Positions 11,582 to 21,136 are shown, numbered from the stretch's first letter. The stretch: 64,000 nucleotides of DNA from Alphaproteobacteria bacterium (GCA_016124635.1 WGNJ01000001.1:1-64000), one strand, 5' to 3'. The notes: a model not told the origin generated them from the letters alone. Translations and numbers: made by a program.

Positions 11582-12067
11582 TTAACTCTCGCCGGATAAG
11601 GAGCGGTAGCGACCGCGATAGAAGAGCAGCGGGTCGCCGCCTTCTTTGAAGTCGAACGACAAAACGCGGCCGACGAAGATGACGTGATCGCCGCCGTCGT
11701 GCCGCGCCTCGACCTTGCATTCGAAGTGCGCCAAGGCGTCTTGCAGGATCGGCAGCGCCGTCTTGCCCTTCGCGCACGGTTCGTCCGCTATCGAACGCTC
11801 GCCTTTGCGCGAGAGACGATGAGAGAGATGCTGCGCGCGCCCGTCGAGCACGTTCACGCAGAAATGGTCGGATGCCATGAACACCGGAAAACGATCGGAA
11901 GCGCGATCGAGGCTCCACAGGACGAGCGGTGGATCGAGCGAGACGGATGCGAAGGAGTTAACGGTGACGCCCACGGCCTCGCCGTCAGAACCCTGCGCCG
12001 TGATCACGCAAACGCCCGTCGCGAAATGGCCCAAAGCGTTACGAAAAGCGCGGGAATCGTGGGACAT
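11582..12067 (-). CDS. Flavin reductase family protein (FMN-binding split barrel)
   Basis: 161 aa. The pattern FRNALGHFATGVCVITA near the N-terminus, VTVNSFASVSLDPPLVLWSL in the middle and HFECKVEARHDGGDHVIFVGRV toward the C-terminus is the classic flavin:NAD(P)H reductase small component (HpaC-like). Such proteins supply reduced FMN/FAD to a two-component monooxygenase; no such oxygenase gene is nearby, so the partner is unknown. The frame extends to 12145, but the ATG at 12067 gives the normal family N-terminus. It is divergent from motB. Confidence 0.9.
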   Translation of the reverse strand: MSHDSRAFRNALGHFATGVCVITAQGSDGEAVGVTVNSFASVSLDPPLVLWSLDRASDRFPVFMASDHFCVNVLDGRAQHLSHRLSRKGERSIADEPCAKGKTALPILQDALAHFECKVEARHDGGDHVIFVGRVLSFDFKEGGDPLLFYRGRYRSLSGES

Positions 12068-12180
12068 CCGAAATCTCAAGGCGCCGTTAACGGCTGCGCG
12101 CCAATATGGCCAAACCGACGTAAAGGCAGCGCCCTCCAAAGGCAAGCGGCCCGCGGGCTTGGGTTTTGGTGGGAGAGGCC

Positions 12181-13077
12181 ATGGCGAGCGAAGGCTCCGT
12201 CGTCATCAAGAAGATCAAGAAGGGCGATCACGGCGGCCATCACGGCGGCGCGTGGAAAGTTGCCTACGCCGACTTCGTGACCGCGATGATGGCGTTCTTC
12301 CTCTTGATGTGGCTGATCAACACGACGACGCCGGAACAGAAGCGCGGCATCGCGGATTATTTTGCGCCCGAGTCCGTTAGCCGCTCGCAATCCGGCTCCG
12401 GCTCGATCTTCGGCGGCACCGTTGCGGCGTCTCAAGGTCAAAAAGGTGCCGGCCAACTCGCCGTCACGATGCAGTTGAAGCCGCCGGCGCCGGAGCAAAC
12501 GTCACAACGCCAAAGCACGGCGAACAGCGTCGCCAACGCCGAATCCAGCGCGTCCGGAAAGGCAGATCAGGACAGCGAGAGCCATGCGTTCGAGCAAGCG
12601 GCCGCACGTTTGCGTCAAGCACTACAAGACATGCCCGATCTGCTTGAACTTTCGAAGCACGTGCTGATCGATCAAACGCCCGAAGGCATGCGCATTCAGC
12701 TCGTCGATCAAGACGGCAGATCGATGTTCGAACCCGGTCGAGCCGAACCGACCGAACGCGTGCAAAAGCTGCTGCAAGAAGTCGCCAAGGTTATCAATAC
12801 GCTTCCGAACCGGATCTCCATTTCCGGCCATACCGACGGCGCCCCGTTCACCGGTCCGAACGGATTCACGAATTGGGAGCTCTCGGCCGCCAGGGCCAAC
12901 ACCGCGCGGCGCATTCTGGAACAGTCGGGCGTTGCAGAAGACCGCATCGCACAGGTTGTCGGTAAGGCGGGCTCCGAACCCCTTTACCCGGACAATCCGA
13001 TCGCCTCGGCAAACCGCCGGATTAGCATTGTGCTGATGCGCGAGGCGCCCGTTCTCCCGCCCGGGTTCGACAACTAG
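12181..13077 (+). CDS. motB: Flagellar motor stator protein MotB
   Basis: 298 aa. One N-terminal membrane helix (about 28-48) with the proton-accepting Asp31 in YADFVTAMMAFF, a linker rich in Ser/Gln, and an OmpA-like peptidoglycan-binding domain with ISISGHTDG and NWELSAARA in the C-terminal third. MotB anchors the stator to the wall and with MotA conducts protons that drive the flagellum. GGGAGAG lies 4 bases before the ATG at 12181, better than the upstream ATG at 12166. No motA or other flagellar gene is in the window, so this is a detached locus. Confidence 0.93.
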   Translation: MASEGSVVIKKIKKGDHGGHHGGAWKVAYADFVTAMMAFFLLMWLINTTTPEQKRGIADYFAPESVSRSQSGSGSIFGGTVAASQGQKGAGQLAVTMQLKPPAPEQTSQRQSTANSVANAESSASGKADQDSESHAFEQAAARLRQALQDMPDLLELSKHVLIDQTPEGMRIQLVDQDGRSMFEPGRAEPTERVQKLLQEVAKVINTLPNRISISGHTDGAPFTGPNGFTNWELSAARANTARRILEQSGVAEDRIAQVVGKAGSEPLYPDNPIASANRRISIVLMREAPVLPPGFDN

Positions 13078-13148
13078 CCAGAACCGCCGGAAACCAAAAA
13101 AGCCCTCCAAAAGGCCCTGCCCGCTTGGGCCGAATCCTGCATCGCCAG

Positions 13149-13174
13149 GGGACACACACGAAAGATTGTGTCCC
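13149..13174. repeat. Inverted repeat GGGACACA-N10-TGTGTCCC
   Basis: Perfect 8-bp arms (13149-13156 and 13167-13174) with a 10-nt spacer in the motB-bpt gap, about 200 bp before the bpt start. No T-run follows on either strand, so it does not look like an intrinsic terminator. It could be an operator or an mRNA hairpin. Similar GACAC/GTGTC elements occur near 52.7 and 54.9 kb. Confidence 0.5.
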
Positions 13175-13372
13175 GAATGAGCACGCCCGCCCGGCCCAGA
13201 AAGCCCTTTGACGCAACCGCCATTTGCACTGCGATTGAGCACACGCACATATCTGCCCGACAAAAATATTCTGCTCGGTCGGCGACTAGCGCTCTCAAAA
13301 ACTCTGTGTGAGAGTTTCGTGCGCGGCTATCGACCTTGTCAGATTCGGTTGAGCCAAACGGAGGCGCTCGCG

Positions 13373-14110
13373 TTGACGGAGCAATTGGGAACCCGGTTCC
13401 CACAGTTCTATCTGACCTCGCCTGCCCCCTGTCCATACCTGCCGGGCCGGATGGAGCGGAAGGTATTTACGCGGCTCTCCGGTGAAGTCGCGCGCACCTT
13501 GAACGACGCCCTCACGCATGCCGGCTTCCGCCGCAGTCAAAACATCGCCTACAAGCCGTCGTGCGAATCCTGCCAGGCGTGCATTTCGGTACGCATCGTT
13601 GTCGATGCCTTTGAGACCACGCGCTCGCTCGCACGGGTAGCCGAGCGCAATCGCGATCTTGCGACGGAGATCGTCGATCCCTGGGCGACCGAAGAACAGT
13701 TTGGACTCTTGCGCCGTTATCTCGACGCCCGGCATCAAGGCGGCGGCATGTCCGAAATGTCGATGTTCGACTACGTCGCGATGGTCGAAGACTCGGCCGT
13801 CGAAACGCACCTTGTCGAATACCGGCGCCAAGGCGGTGACACGGCTGGAGAGCTCACGGCAGTCGCTCTGACCGATGTGCTGTCCGACGGACTGTCGATG
13901 GTCTACAGCTTCTTCGACACGCACGAGGCGCACCGCAGTCTTGGTACCTACATGGTGCTCGACCACATCGAGCAAGCGCGCAGCCGCGGCCTGCCCTACG
14001 TCTATCTCGGCTATTGGATCGATGGCTGCCAGAAGATGAGCTACAAGGCGCGCTTCCAGCCGCTCGAAGCTCGCATCGGCTCGGGTTGGGTCCCTCTGAA
14101 GCGGCCCTGA
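13373..14110 (+). CDS. bpt: Aspartate/glutamate leucyltransferase
   Basis: 245 aa. Bpt attaches leucine from Leu-tRNA to N-terminal Asp or Glu of proteins, marking them for ClpS/ClpAP degradation (N-end rule). The N-terminal [17 protein letters not shown], the paired cysteines in CESCQAC, and the C-terminal [18 protein letters not shown] are diagnostic. The open frame reaches back to an ATG at 13208, but those 55 extra residues are foreign to the family. A TTG at 13373 with a perfect GGAGG eight bases before it (13360-13364) gives the normal length, so I call that start. Confidence 0.93.
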   Translation: MTEQLGTRFPQFYLTSPAPCPYLPGRMERKVFTRLSGEVARTLNDALTHAGFRRSQNIAYKPSCESCQACISVRIVVDAFETTRSLARVAERNRDLATEIVDPWATEEQFGLLRRYLDARHQGGGMSEMSMFDYVAMVEDSAVETHLVEYRRQGGDTAGELTAVALTDVLSDGLSMVYSFFDTHEAHRSLGTYMVLDHIEQARSRGLPYVYLGYWIDGCQKMSYKARFQPLEARIGSGWVPLKRP

Positions 14111-14242
14111 GAGGCTTGGCGGCCACTTGAAGCCGCGCGCCCGGCAACGCAATCTGACCTCGAAAACGGGTGCTTCGGTCGAGGGGACCGGGGGGCGTCA
14201 CGCCTTGAGAACAGAACGCCCGTAGGAGGATACCCGCGTTCG

Positions 14243-15514
14243 ATGTGGAATAACGCGCGCCTCGCCATTCTTGTGGCGGCACTTGGCTACTTCGTCGACG
14301 TCTACGATCTGATCCTTTTCACGATCCTGCGCAAAGCGAGCCTCACGGATCTAGGCGTGCAGGGTGACGCGCTGCTGTCGGTCGGCGGCTATCTGCTCAA
14401 CACGCAGATGGGCGGCTTCCTCATCGGCGGCATTCTGTGGGGTGTGATCGGCGACAAGCTCGGCCGCATCGAACTCTTGTTCGGCTCGATCCTGCTCTAT
14501 TCGATCGGCAACATCTTGAACGGCTTCGTGGGCCAATTCGGACCGGCGGTCGACGGCGTCATCTCGCCGATCGATCAATATGCCCTGCTTCGCTTCCTGA
14601 CCGGCGTCGGGTTGGCCGGCGAAATCGGCGGTGGCATAACCCTCGTCTCGGAGTTGCTGCCGAAGGAGACACGCGGATACGGCACGATGATCGTCGTCGC
14701 AACCGGCGTCGCCGGCGCGATCGTCGCGGCCGCGATGCAGAACCTCTTCCTCTGGCGCTGGGCGTACATCATCGGCGGCATCTTGGGTCTCGGCCTCCTC
14801 ATCCTCCGCCTGTCGGTAGCTGAATCGGGCATCTTCAAAGCGCTGGCCCAGAAGGAGCACGTCGCGCGCGGCAACTTCTTCATGCTCTTCACGTCTTGGG
14901 ATCGCTTCAGCCGCTATGTCAGCTGCATCTTCGTCGGCGTACCCATCTGGTATGCGCTGGGCATCGTCGTCACGTTCTCGCCCGAGCTTGCGCCGGCTCT
15001 GGGGATTCGAGATCCGATCAATGCGGGCACGGCCGTGTTCTGGTTCTACTCGGGCATCACCGTCGGCAGCGTCGCCAACGGTTTGGTGAGCCAAGCTCTA
15101 GGCAGCCGCAAATGGGCGATCGGCCTCTTCCTTTTCACGACGCTTGCCTCCCTCGCCGTCATTTTCCACGTTCCCTTGGACACGGCCGCGAATTTCTACA
15201 TCGTCGTATTCGTTCTCGGCTTCGGCACGGCCTACTGGGCCATGTTGGTGACGATCGCGGCAGAGCACTTCGGCACCAATCTGCGCGCGACGGTCGCGAC
15301 GTCGGTCCCGAACTTCGTGCGCGGCGCGACAGTATTGACGGTTCTATTGTTCGGCTACCTGAGGAAGGATGCGGGCATCGTTGGCGCTGCTGAGATTGTG
15401 GGTATCATCGTCGCCGCGTTCGCGCTCTTCGCGTTGTTCTCGTTGCGCGAGACGTTCCATCTCGACCTCGATTACGTCGAGCATGATGGCGAAACCGTAA
15501 ACCAGCAGGTTTGA
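14243..15514 (+). CDS. MFS transporter (sugar-porter/metabolite-H+ symporter type)
   Basis: 423 aa with about twelve predicted membrane helices. The loop between helices 2 and 3 carries GVIGDKLGRIELLFG, the major-facilitator motif A, and LPKETRGYGTMIV after helix 5 is typical of the metabolite:H+ symporter group. It is a plasma-membrane transporter; the substrate cannot be told. GGAGG lies 13 bases before the ATG, a long spacing. The next gene starts only 3 bp after its stop, so the two are likely co-transcribed. Confidence 0.9.
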   Translation: MWNNARLAILVAALGYFVDVYDLILFTILRKASLTDLGVQGDALLSVGGYLLNTQMGGFLIGGILWGVIGDKLGRIELLFGSILLYSIGNILNGFVGQFGPAVDGVISPIDQYALLRFLTGVGLAGEIGGGITLVSELLPKETRGYGTMIVVATGVAGAIVAAAMQNLFLWRWAYIIGGILGLGLLILRLSVAESGIFKALAQKEHVARGNFFMLFTSWDRFSRYVSCIFVGVPIWYALGIVVTFSPELAPALGIRDPINAGTAVFWFYSGITVGSVANGLVSQALGSRKWAIGLFLFTTLASLAVIFHVPLDTAANFYIVVFVLGFGTAYWAMLVTIAAEHFGTNLRATVATSVPNFVRGATVLTVLLFGYLRKDAGIVGAAEIVGIIVAAFALFALFSLRETFHLDLDYVEHDGETVNQQV

Positions 15515-15517
15515 TCA

Positions 15518-16030
15518 GTGGGTGGACCGCCGAGACCAGGGATATTCGATTGGCGCCGCCAAGTGCTGCAGGCGATCATCTTCGTCGGCTTCATCGGTGC
15601 GCTTGGCTATGCGGTATCGAAAGGCGCGTTCGACTTCATGGCCAACGAGGTCACGCTGACCATCGAGCCCAATCGCGATGTCGTCGACTTCGGGGCGAAC
15701 GAACCGCCCGTCATTCAGCTGCACATCAAGCTTAAGAACAACACGGGCTCGGATGTCGCGCTCGAAGCCGAAAGTCCCTGCAAGATCTTGAAGTGGATTG
15801 TCCTGGCCGTGCCGAGCATGGATCTGATCCAGGCGCGCGGCGGCAAAGAGGTCGAGTGCGCCGACCAACCGCTCCACCAAACGCTGGCGCCAGGCCAAGA
15901 GATCGAAGAGTTCTATGCGCTGGAGCTGATCCCCGAGCGCTATTCGACGGCAGGCGATTACCAGGCCCACGTCAAATATTGGGGCTACACGACGGTCGTG
16001 CCGTTCACAGTGAAACTAAAATCGCCCTGA
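15518..16030 (+). CDS. Membrane-anchored exported protein of unknown function
   Basis: 170 aa starting with GTG just after the stop of the MFS gene. One membrane helix lies at about 17-36, followed by a periplasmic beta-rich part with the phrase ELIPERYSTAGDYQAHVKYWGYTTVVPFTV, which looks like an immunoglobulin-like domain. Cys86 and Cys113 could form a disulfide. I recognise no family. The tight linkage suggests it is made together with the transporter, but I see nothing proving a joint function. Its stop is 4 bp from that of the convergent cobA gene. Confidence 0.75.
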   Translation: MGGPPRPGIFDWRRQVLQAIIFVGFIGALGYAVSKGAFDFMANEVTLTIEPNRDVVDFGANEPPVIQLHIKLKNNTGSDVALEAESPCKILKWIVLAVPSMDLIQARGGKEVECADQPLHQTLAPGQEIEEFYALELIPERYSTAGDYQAHVKYWGYTTVVPFTVKLKSP

Positions 16031-16034
16031 GCGG

Positions 16035-16925
16035 CTACGGCACGCTGGCGGCGCGGCGTTTGCGCGATCGTGCATTGCCGAGCGGATCGGCATCAAGCTT
16101 CCGGCCATGCAAAGCAGCCGAGAGCCAATCGAGGCCCGGACGCAAGCGAACCGCATCGCCAACCACGATCAAAGCCGGCCCGGGAATTCCGCTCGCCGCA
16201 GCATCGAGGCGCGCGCGCGCGAGTGTCGTTTCAAGCACGAACTGCCGCTCGGTCGTCGCGTTGCTGATGATGGCGACGGCTTCGTCCGGCGAACGGCCCG
16301 CCGCAACGATCTCGTCGGCAAGGCGCCCGATGTGCTTCAGGCCCATGTAGATCACGATAACCGGTGACGCTTCGCCAAGCGCTCTCCAATTGACGCCGTC
16401 GGGCACGTCGCCGCCCGCCATGTGGCCCGTGACAAAACTGACGACGTGATTGATGTCGCGGTGCGTCGCTGGAATTCCAGCATAAGCGAGACCGCCGATA
16501 CCGGCCGTGATGCCGGGCACGATCCGGAACGGTATGCCGGCCGACACCAGCGCCAGCGCCTCCTCGCCGCCGCGCCCGAACACAAAAGGATCGCCGCCCT
16601 TCAACCGCAGCACGCGCTTGCCCGCCCGCGCGAACGCGATCATTCGCTTGGTGATTTCTGATTGGGTCGCGCCGTCGCCGCTTCGCTTGCCCGCGTAGAC
16701 GCACGCCGCCTGCGGACCCGCGAGAGCTAAAATCGATTCGTCCACCAGTGCGTCGTAGAGCACGACGTCGGCTTGCGAGAGACCATTGAGCGCGTGCAGC
16801 GTGAGCAATCCCGGATCGCCGGGACCCGCGCCGACAAGCCAAACCGAGCCGCCCTCGAACGAAGGCAACTTCGCCGTGCGCACGACGCGGCTCCAATCAA
16901 CTGGATCAATTCGATCTCGGCTCAC
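16035..16925 (-). CDS. cobA: Uroporphyrinogen-III C-methyltransferase
   Basis: 296 aa. SAM-dependent methylation of uroporphyrinogen III at C2 and C7 to precorrin-2, the branch from haem to sirohaem and cobalamin. Motifs: VWLVGAGPGDPGLLTL near residue 30, the VVLYDALVDESIL stretch, RLKGGDPFVFGRGGEE, GITAGIGGLAYAGIPATHRD and VVIYMGLKH-like segment. A preceding 25-residue N-terminal stretch is not part of the family, so a shorter start is possible. It is a single-domain enzyme with no CysG oxidase part. hemA and hemB elsewhere in the window supply its precursor. Confidence 0.95.
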   Translation of the reverse strand: MSRDRIDPVDWSRVVRTAKLPSFEGGSVWLVGAGPGDPGLLTLHALNGLSQADVVLYDALVDESILALAGPQAACVYAGKRSGDGATQSEITKRMIAFARAGKRVLRLKGGDPFVFGRGGEEALALVSAGIPFRIVPGITAGIGGLAYAGIPATHRDINHVVSFVTGHMAGGDVPDGVNWRALGEASPVIVIYMGLKHIGRLADEIVAAGRSPDEAVAIISNATTERQFVLETTLARARLDAAASGIPGPALIVVGDAVRLRPGLDWLSAALHGRKLDADPLGNARSRKRRAASVP

Positions 16926-17046
16926 GCTGCCTCTCCACGATCAGCTCTATTTTCCACAGCAAGATGTTAAATGTCAATTTTATCGAACAGATCATGTAAA
17001 TAGGTATTCTCATCGGCCGCGCAAGATGGGTTAGGGTCCCCCTCCC

Positions 17047-17733
17047 ATGACACGCGTCCTTTTCCTCGTAGCGGCCCTCCTGGCCGTCACAGTCCTCATC
17101 GTCTGGTTGGTCAGTGGCAACGGGCAGGTTCTCGGCTCGTCCCAGAGCCACGCCTCGCTCGTCTACTCGATCGTGTTGCTCGTCACCGTACTCGCGTCAG
17201 TCGTTTTGAATTGGCGCGGCACGATCATCCAGGCAGCCACTTACACAGTCATTTGGGTCGCCCTCTTCTTTGCGCTCGTGCTTGGCTATTCCTATCGCGA
17301 CGATTTCAAAGCCGTTTGGACGCGCATGACCGGTGAAATCAACCCGGCGCTGGCGCAACAAACGGCTCCAGGCCAACTAGAACTGCGCAAGGCCAATGAC
17401 GGCCACTTCTATGCTGATGTCGAAGTCAACGGCACGAGCATACGAATGCTCGCCGATACAGGCGCCAGCACGGTGACGTTGAGCGAGTCCGACGCGAGAG
17501 CTGCCGGCATCGACACGAACGGCCTGACCTACAACATGATTGTCTCGACCGCGAATGGAGAGGCGAGCGCCGCCCGGGTCACGATCGACGAGATCCGCAT
17601 CGGCTCCATCGTTCGCCGCAACGTCACGACCGCCGTCACGCGCACGATGGAAGGCTCGCTTCTTGGCATGAGCTTCTTCAGCACACTGTCCCGCTTCGAA
17701 ATGAGCCGCGACAAACTCGTGCTGGTCGATTGA
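17047..17733 (+). CDS. Retropepsin-like aspartic protease, clan AA (TIGR02281 type)
   Basis: 228 aa. Three membrane helices at about 3-22, 37-54 and 60-81 anchor a C-terminal domain (about 108-228) with the catalytic triplet DTG at 137-139 in LADTGASTVTLSESDA, and the GxxLLGMSFF-type motif (EGSLLGMSFFSTLSRFEM) near the end. The family is widespread in alphaproteobacteria; one rhizobial/rickettsial member is known to be an active membrane protease, but the substrate is generally unknown. It would act in the periplasm as a dimer. The gene stands alone between cobA (divergent) and the phosphomannomutase. Confidence 0.92.
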   Translation: MTRVLFLVAALLAVTVLIVWLVSGNGQVLGSSQSHASLVYSIVLLVTVLASVVLNWRGTIIQAATYTVIWVALFFALVLGYSYRDDFKAVWTRMTGEINPALAQQTAPGQLELRKANDGHFYADVEVNGTSIRMLADTGASTVTLSESDARAAGIDTNGLTYNMIVSTANGEASAARVTIDEIRIGSIVRRNVTTAVTRTMEGSLLGMSFFSTLSRFEMSRDKLVLVD

Positions 17734-17786
17734 CAAGCGCGCTTTGATTGCGCCTGTTCCCGCGTTAAGTGCACCGGAGACGAGTG

Positions 17787-19286
17787 ATGTTCCCAGCCCC
17801 GCGCGCCGATCTAAAGCCCAACACGGCGGAGTTCGAGACGATCCCGCTGATCAAGCCTGCCGGCTTTCGCGAATACGATGCACGTTGGTTGTTCCCGCAG
17901 GAAATCAGTCACCTCGGAATTCAAGCACTCGGCCTAGCACTGGCGACGCTAGTGCATGACATGAACGTGAAGCCGCGCTTCGTCGTTGGACACGACTATC
18001 GCTCTTATTCGCTTTCCGTGAAGCAGGCTCTCACTCTTGGTCTCATGTCTGGCGGTGCCGAAGTCCTCGATATCGGTCTCGCATTGTCGCCGGTCTCGTA
18101 CTTCGCGCAATTTGCGCTCGACGCTCCGTGCGTTGCGATGGTCACGGCAAGCCACAACGAAAACGGTTGGACCGGCGTGAAAATGGGCGCCGCGCGCCCC
18201 CTCACCTTTGGTCCCGATGAAATGGGCGCGCTGAAGAAGATCGCGCTCGAAGGCGGTGGTAGACCACGCCCCGGCGGCAGCTATCAGAAGATCGAAGGTA
18301 TCCGCGATCGCTATCTCGAAGAGGTCAGCGCCGGGAAGAAGCTGTCGCGTCCGATCAAAGTGGTTGCCGCGTGCGGCAACGGCACCGCCGGGCTCTTTGC
18401 ACCAGAGGCCTTGAAGCGCATCGGCGCCGAAGTCGTGCCGCTCGATGCCACGCTGGACTTCACCTTTCCACGCTACAACCCCAACCCCGAAGATCTGAAG
18501 ATGCTTCACGCGCTCGCCGATGCCGTGAAAAGCAACAAGGCGGATATCGGCCTGGGCTTCGACGGCGACGGCGATCGCTGCGGCGTGGTCGACGATCTCG
18601 GCCGCGAGATATTCGCGGACAAGATCGGCGTACTTGTCGCACGCGATCTCTCCTCGCGTGTTCAGAATGCGCAGTTCGTCGTCGATGTGAAATCGACCGG
18701 TCTCTTCCTGACGGATCCTGTGCTGCAGCGCCAAGGTGCCAAGACCGATTACTGGAAGACGGGCCACTCATACATCAAGCGCCGCGCCCACGAACTCGAA
18801 GCCGTCGCGGGCTTCGAAAAGAGCGGCCACTACTTCTTCAATCCGCCGATCGGGCGCGGCTACGACGATGGCATCGTCGCCGCCATTGCCGTGCTGCAAA
18901 TGCTCGATCGCGCCGAAGGCAAGAAAATATCGGCGCTCTACGACGGCCTGCCCAAGACATACGGCTCGCCGACCATGGCGCCCAAATGTCCCGACGATCA
19001 GAAATACGGCGTCGTCGAAGAGATGACCGGAATTTACAAGGCAGCGCGTGAGCGCGGCGAAAAGATCATGGGCCTCGCCATTCGTGATCTGGTCACCGTG
19101 AACGGCGTCCGCGTGACGCTCGAAGATGGGACCTGGGGCCTGGTCCGCGCATCCTCGAACAAGCCGAGCCTGGTCGTGGTTGTCGAAAGCCCGGTGTCGG
19201 AGGAACGCATGCGCGGCATGTTCGCTGACATCGATGGACGCCTGTCGAAGAACGAGTTCGTCGGCGAGTACGATCAGAAGATCTGA
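17787..19286 (+). CDS. Phosphomannomutase/phosphoglucomutase (alpha-D-phosphohexomutase)
   Basis: 499 aa. It interconverts hexose 1- and 6-phosphates for polysaccharide or LPS precursors. The active-site serine is S122 in VTASHNENGWTG, the magnesium loop is DGDGDR at 259-264, the sugar-recognition loop is GFEKSGHYFF, and the phosphate-binding loop near the C-terminus is RASSNKPSLVV. It is somewhat longer than AlgC-type enzymes and lies in the ManB/CpsG-like branch. ATG 17787 is preferred over 17769 because GGAGAC lies just before it. The glycosylation cluster at 58.7-62 kb may draw on its product. Confidence 0.93.
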   Translation: MFPAPRADLKPNTAEFETIPLIKPAGFREYDARWLFPQEISHLGIQALGLALATLVHDMNVKPRFVVGHDYRSYSLSVKQALTLGLMSGGAEVLDIGLALSPVSYFAQFALDAPCVAMVTASHNENGWTGVKMGAARPLTFGPDEMGALKKIALEGGGRPRPGGSYQKIEGIRDRYLEEVSAGKKLSRPIKVVAACGNGTAGLFAPEALKRIGAEVVPLDATLDFTFPRYNPNPEDLKMLHALADAVKSNKADIGLGFDGDGDRCGVVDDLGREIFADKIGVLVARDLSSRVQNAQFVVDVKSTGLFLTDPVLQRQGAKTDYWKTGHSYIKRRAHELEAVAGFEKSGHYFFNPPIGRGYDDGIVAAIAVLQMLDRAEGKKISALYDGLPKTYGSPTMAPKCPDDQKYGVVEEMTGIYKAARERGEKIMGLAIRDLVTVNGVRVTLEDGTWGLVRASSNKPSLVVVVESPVSEERMRGMFADIDGRLSKNEFVGEYDQKI

Positions 19287-19310
19287 CGGTGATGCTTCAA
19301 GCGAAGTAGC

Positions 19311-20153
19311 TCAACCCAGCAGCGCGTAGCCCATGCGCAACGCCGTCACGCAAAGAAACGTGCCGAACGCCATCCGCAAAGTACCGCGCGACAGGCGATG
19401 CGCCAGCGCCACGCCCCACGGCGCCGCGATGATCGTCGCGGGCACGATCAACGCGAGGCCAACGACATTCACGTAGCCGAGTGAAAACGGCGGCAGTGTG
19501 GTCTCGCTCCAGCCGTTGACGATCATACCGATCGTGCCGGGCAAACCGATGATGAGGCCAAACCCGGCGGCCGTCGCCACCGCGCGATGGATAGGCGTAC
19601 CGTAGAGTGTCATCACGGTGACGCCGAAGGTGCCACCGCCGATTCCCATCATCACGGACAGACAACCGTTCGCAACGCCGAGCAGCCACGCGCCGAAGCC
19701 CGTCGGCAAGGTGTCACCCAGCCGCCAGTCGTCGCGTCCGAAGGCCATGTAAAGCCCGAGCGTCAGCGCGCCGACTGCAAACACCGCCGTAAGGCCTTTT
19801 CCGCCGACCATCGCCGCGAGGCCTGATCCGAGCACCACGCCGATCACAGTCGGCAGCGCCCAGGCACGCAGCACGCTCCAATCGACCGCGCCTTTCTTGT
19901 TGTGGCTGAGCGTCGAGCGAATGGACGTCGGAATGATCGTGGCGAGCGACGTACCGACCGCGAGAGGCATCCGAACGGATTCGTCCACCCCAAGAAAGCC
20001 GAGGGTTTGAAACAACACGGGGACCAACACGATGCCGCCGCCGATGCCGAGCAATCCTGCGATCGTTCCGGCGACAAGACCCGCGACCCCGAGCGCTGCG
20101 GCAAGGGCGATCAGTTCTCCGATTGGAACGTTGGCGAAGCTCGAAATGTTCAC
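19311..20153 (-). CDS. TauE/SafE family sulfite/organosulfonate exporter
   Basis: 280 aa with about eight membrane helices arranged as two repeats. The first repeat carries GTIAGLLGIGGGIVLVPVLF and the second NGCLSVMMGIGGGTFGVTVM, the paired glycine-rich GIGGG motifs of this family. Members move sulfite, sulfoacetate or related anions across the inner membrane; the substrate here is unknown and no sulfur gene is adjacent. The start overlaps the dusA stop by 4 bp, so it is translated from the same message. Confidence 0.92.
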   Translation of the reverse strand: MNISSFANVPIGELIALAAALGVAGLVAGTIAGLLGIGGGIVLVPVLFQTLGFLGVDESVRMPLAVGTSLATIIPTSIRSTLSHNKKGAVDWSVLRAWALPTVIGVVLGSGLAAMVGGKGLTAVFAVGALTLGLYMAFGRDDWRLGDTLPTGFGAWLLGVANGCLSVMMGIGGGTFGVTVMTLYGTPIHRAVATAAGFGLIIGLPGTIGMIVNGWSETTLPPFSLGYVNVVGLALIVPATIIAAPWGVALAHRLSRGTLRMAFGTFLCVTALRMGYALLG

Positions 20154-21136
20154 GCGGCAGCGCTTTCCTCGCTCGCTTCCGGCACCAACGCCATCGCGGC
20201 GCGCAACACCTCCAGCCCAGCACCCGGCTTCGTCGCATTCTCACTTAAGTGGCGTCGAAAGGCGCGCGCGCCGGGCAGACCGTTGAAGAGGCCGAGCACG
20301 TGCTTGGTCATCGCGTTCAGTGGGGCTCCGTTCGCAAGCTGTCTCGCTACATACGGCATGAAGGCGTGCAACGCGGCATGACGGGAGAACACCGGTGGTG
20401 GATCGCCGAACAATTCGGCATCGGCCGAAGCGAGCAACCACGGCGACTGATAGGCCGCACGGCCCAGCATCACGCCGTCGACGTGTGCCAGGTGCCGCTT
20501 CGCTTCGTCGAGCCCGGCGATCCCGCCATTGATCACAATGGTTAGGTCCGGCCTTTCGCGTTTCAGACGATAGACGAGCTCGTAGTTCAACGGCGGTACG
20601 TCACGATTATCCTTCGGCGACAGACCTTGGAGCAGCGCCTTGCGCGCATGCACGACGAAGGTGTCGCATCCGGCGGCCGCAACTTTGTCGACGAAATCGA
20701 GCAGCGCCCGCTCCGGATCTTGGTCGTCGACGCCGATGCGGCATTTGACCGTTACCGGAATACGCACCGCCGAACGCATCGCAGACACGCACTCTCCAAC
20801 CAATTCCGGTTCCCTCATCAGACAAGCGCCGAAAGCGCCCTTTTGCACGCGCGGACTCGGACAGCCGATATTGAGATTGATCTCGTCGTAGCCGGCGCCT
20901 TCGGCCATGCGGGCGCACATCGCAAGATCCTGTGGTTCGCTGCCGCCGATCTGGAGCGCAACGGGATGCTCGCTCGCGTCGAACGCCAGAAGCCGCGCGC
21001 GCGGCCCGTGGATCAACGCGCCAGTCGTCACCATCTCGCTGTAGAGACGCGCGCGGCGCGACAAAATGCGATGGAAGAAGCGGCAGTGCCGGTCCGTCCA
21101 CTCCATCATCGGCGCAACGCTGAAGCGGTACTTCAA
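20150..21136 (-). CDS. dusA: tRNA-dihydrouridine(20/20a) synthase
   Basis: 328 aa. FMN-dependent reduction of uridines 20/20a in the tRNA D-loop. The N-terminus FSVAPMMEWTDRHCRFFHR and the NLNIGCPSPRVQKGAFGACLM block (88-107) are typical of DusA; the proton-donor cysteine is C105 and VVHARKALLQGLSPK holds the conserved FMN-site residues. The start is TTG: the first ATG is well inside the family N-terminus and an in-frame stop lies seven codons upstream. It heads a two-gene operon with the TauE-like exporter. Confidence 0.95.
   Translation of the reverse strand: MKYRFSVAPMMEWTDRHCRFFHRILSRRARLYSEMVTTGALIHGPRARLLAFDASEHPVALQIGGSEPQDLAMCARMAEGAGYDEINLNIGCPSPRVQKGAFGACLMREPELVGECVSAMRSAVRIPVTVKCRIGVDDQDPERALLDFVDKVAAAGCDTFVVHARKALLQGLSPKDNRDVPPLNYELVYRLKRERPDLTIVINGGIAGLDEAKRHLAHVDGVMLGRAAYQSPWLLASADAELFGDPPPVFSRHAALHAFMPYVARQLANGAPLNAMTKHVLGLFNGLPGARAFRRHLSENATKPGAGLEVLRAAMALVPEASEESAAA

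Noticed and set aside
13090..13130. Possible terminator after motB with AGCCC and GGCCC runs
   Set aside because: The runs are not inverted repeats of each other, so no stable stem forms; A-run and T-run are on the wrong side for the plus strand.
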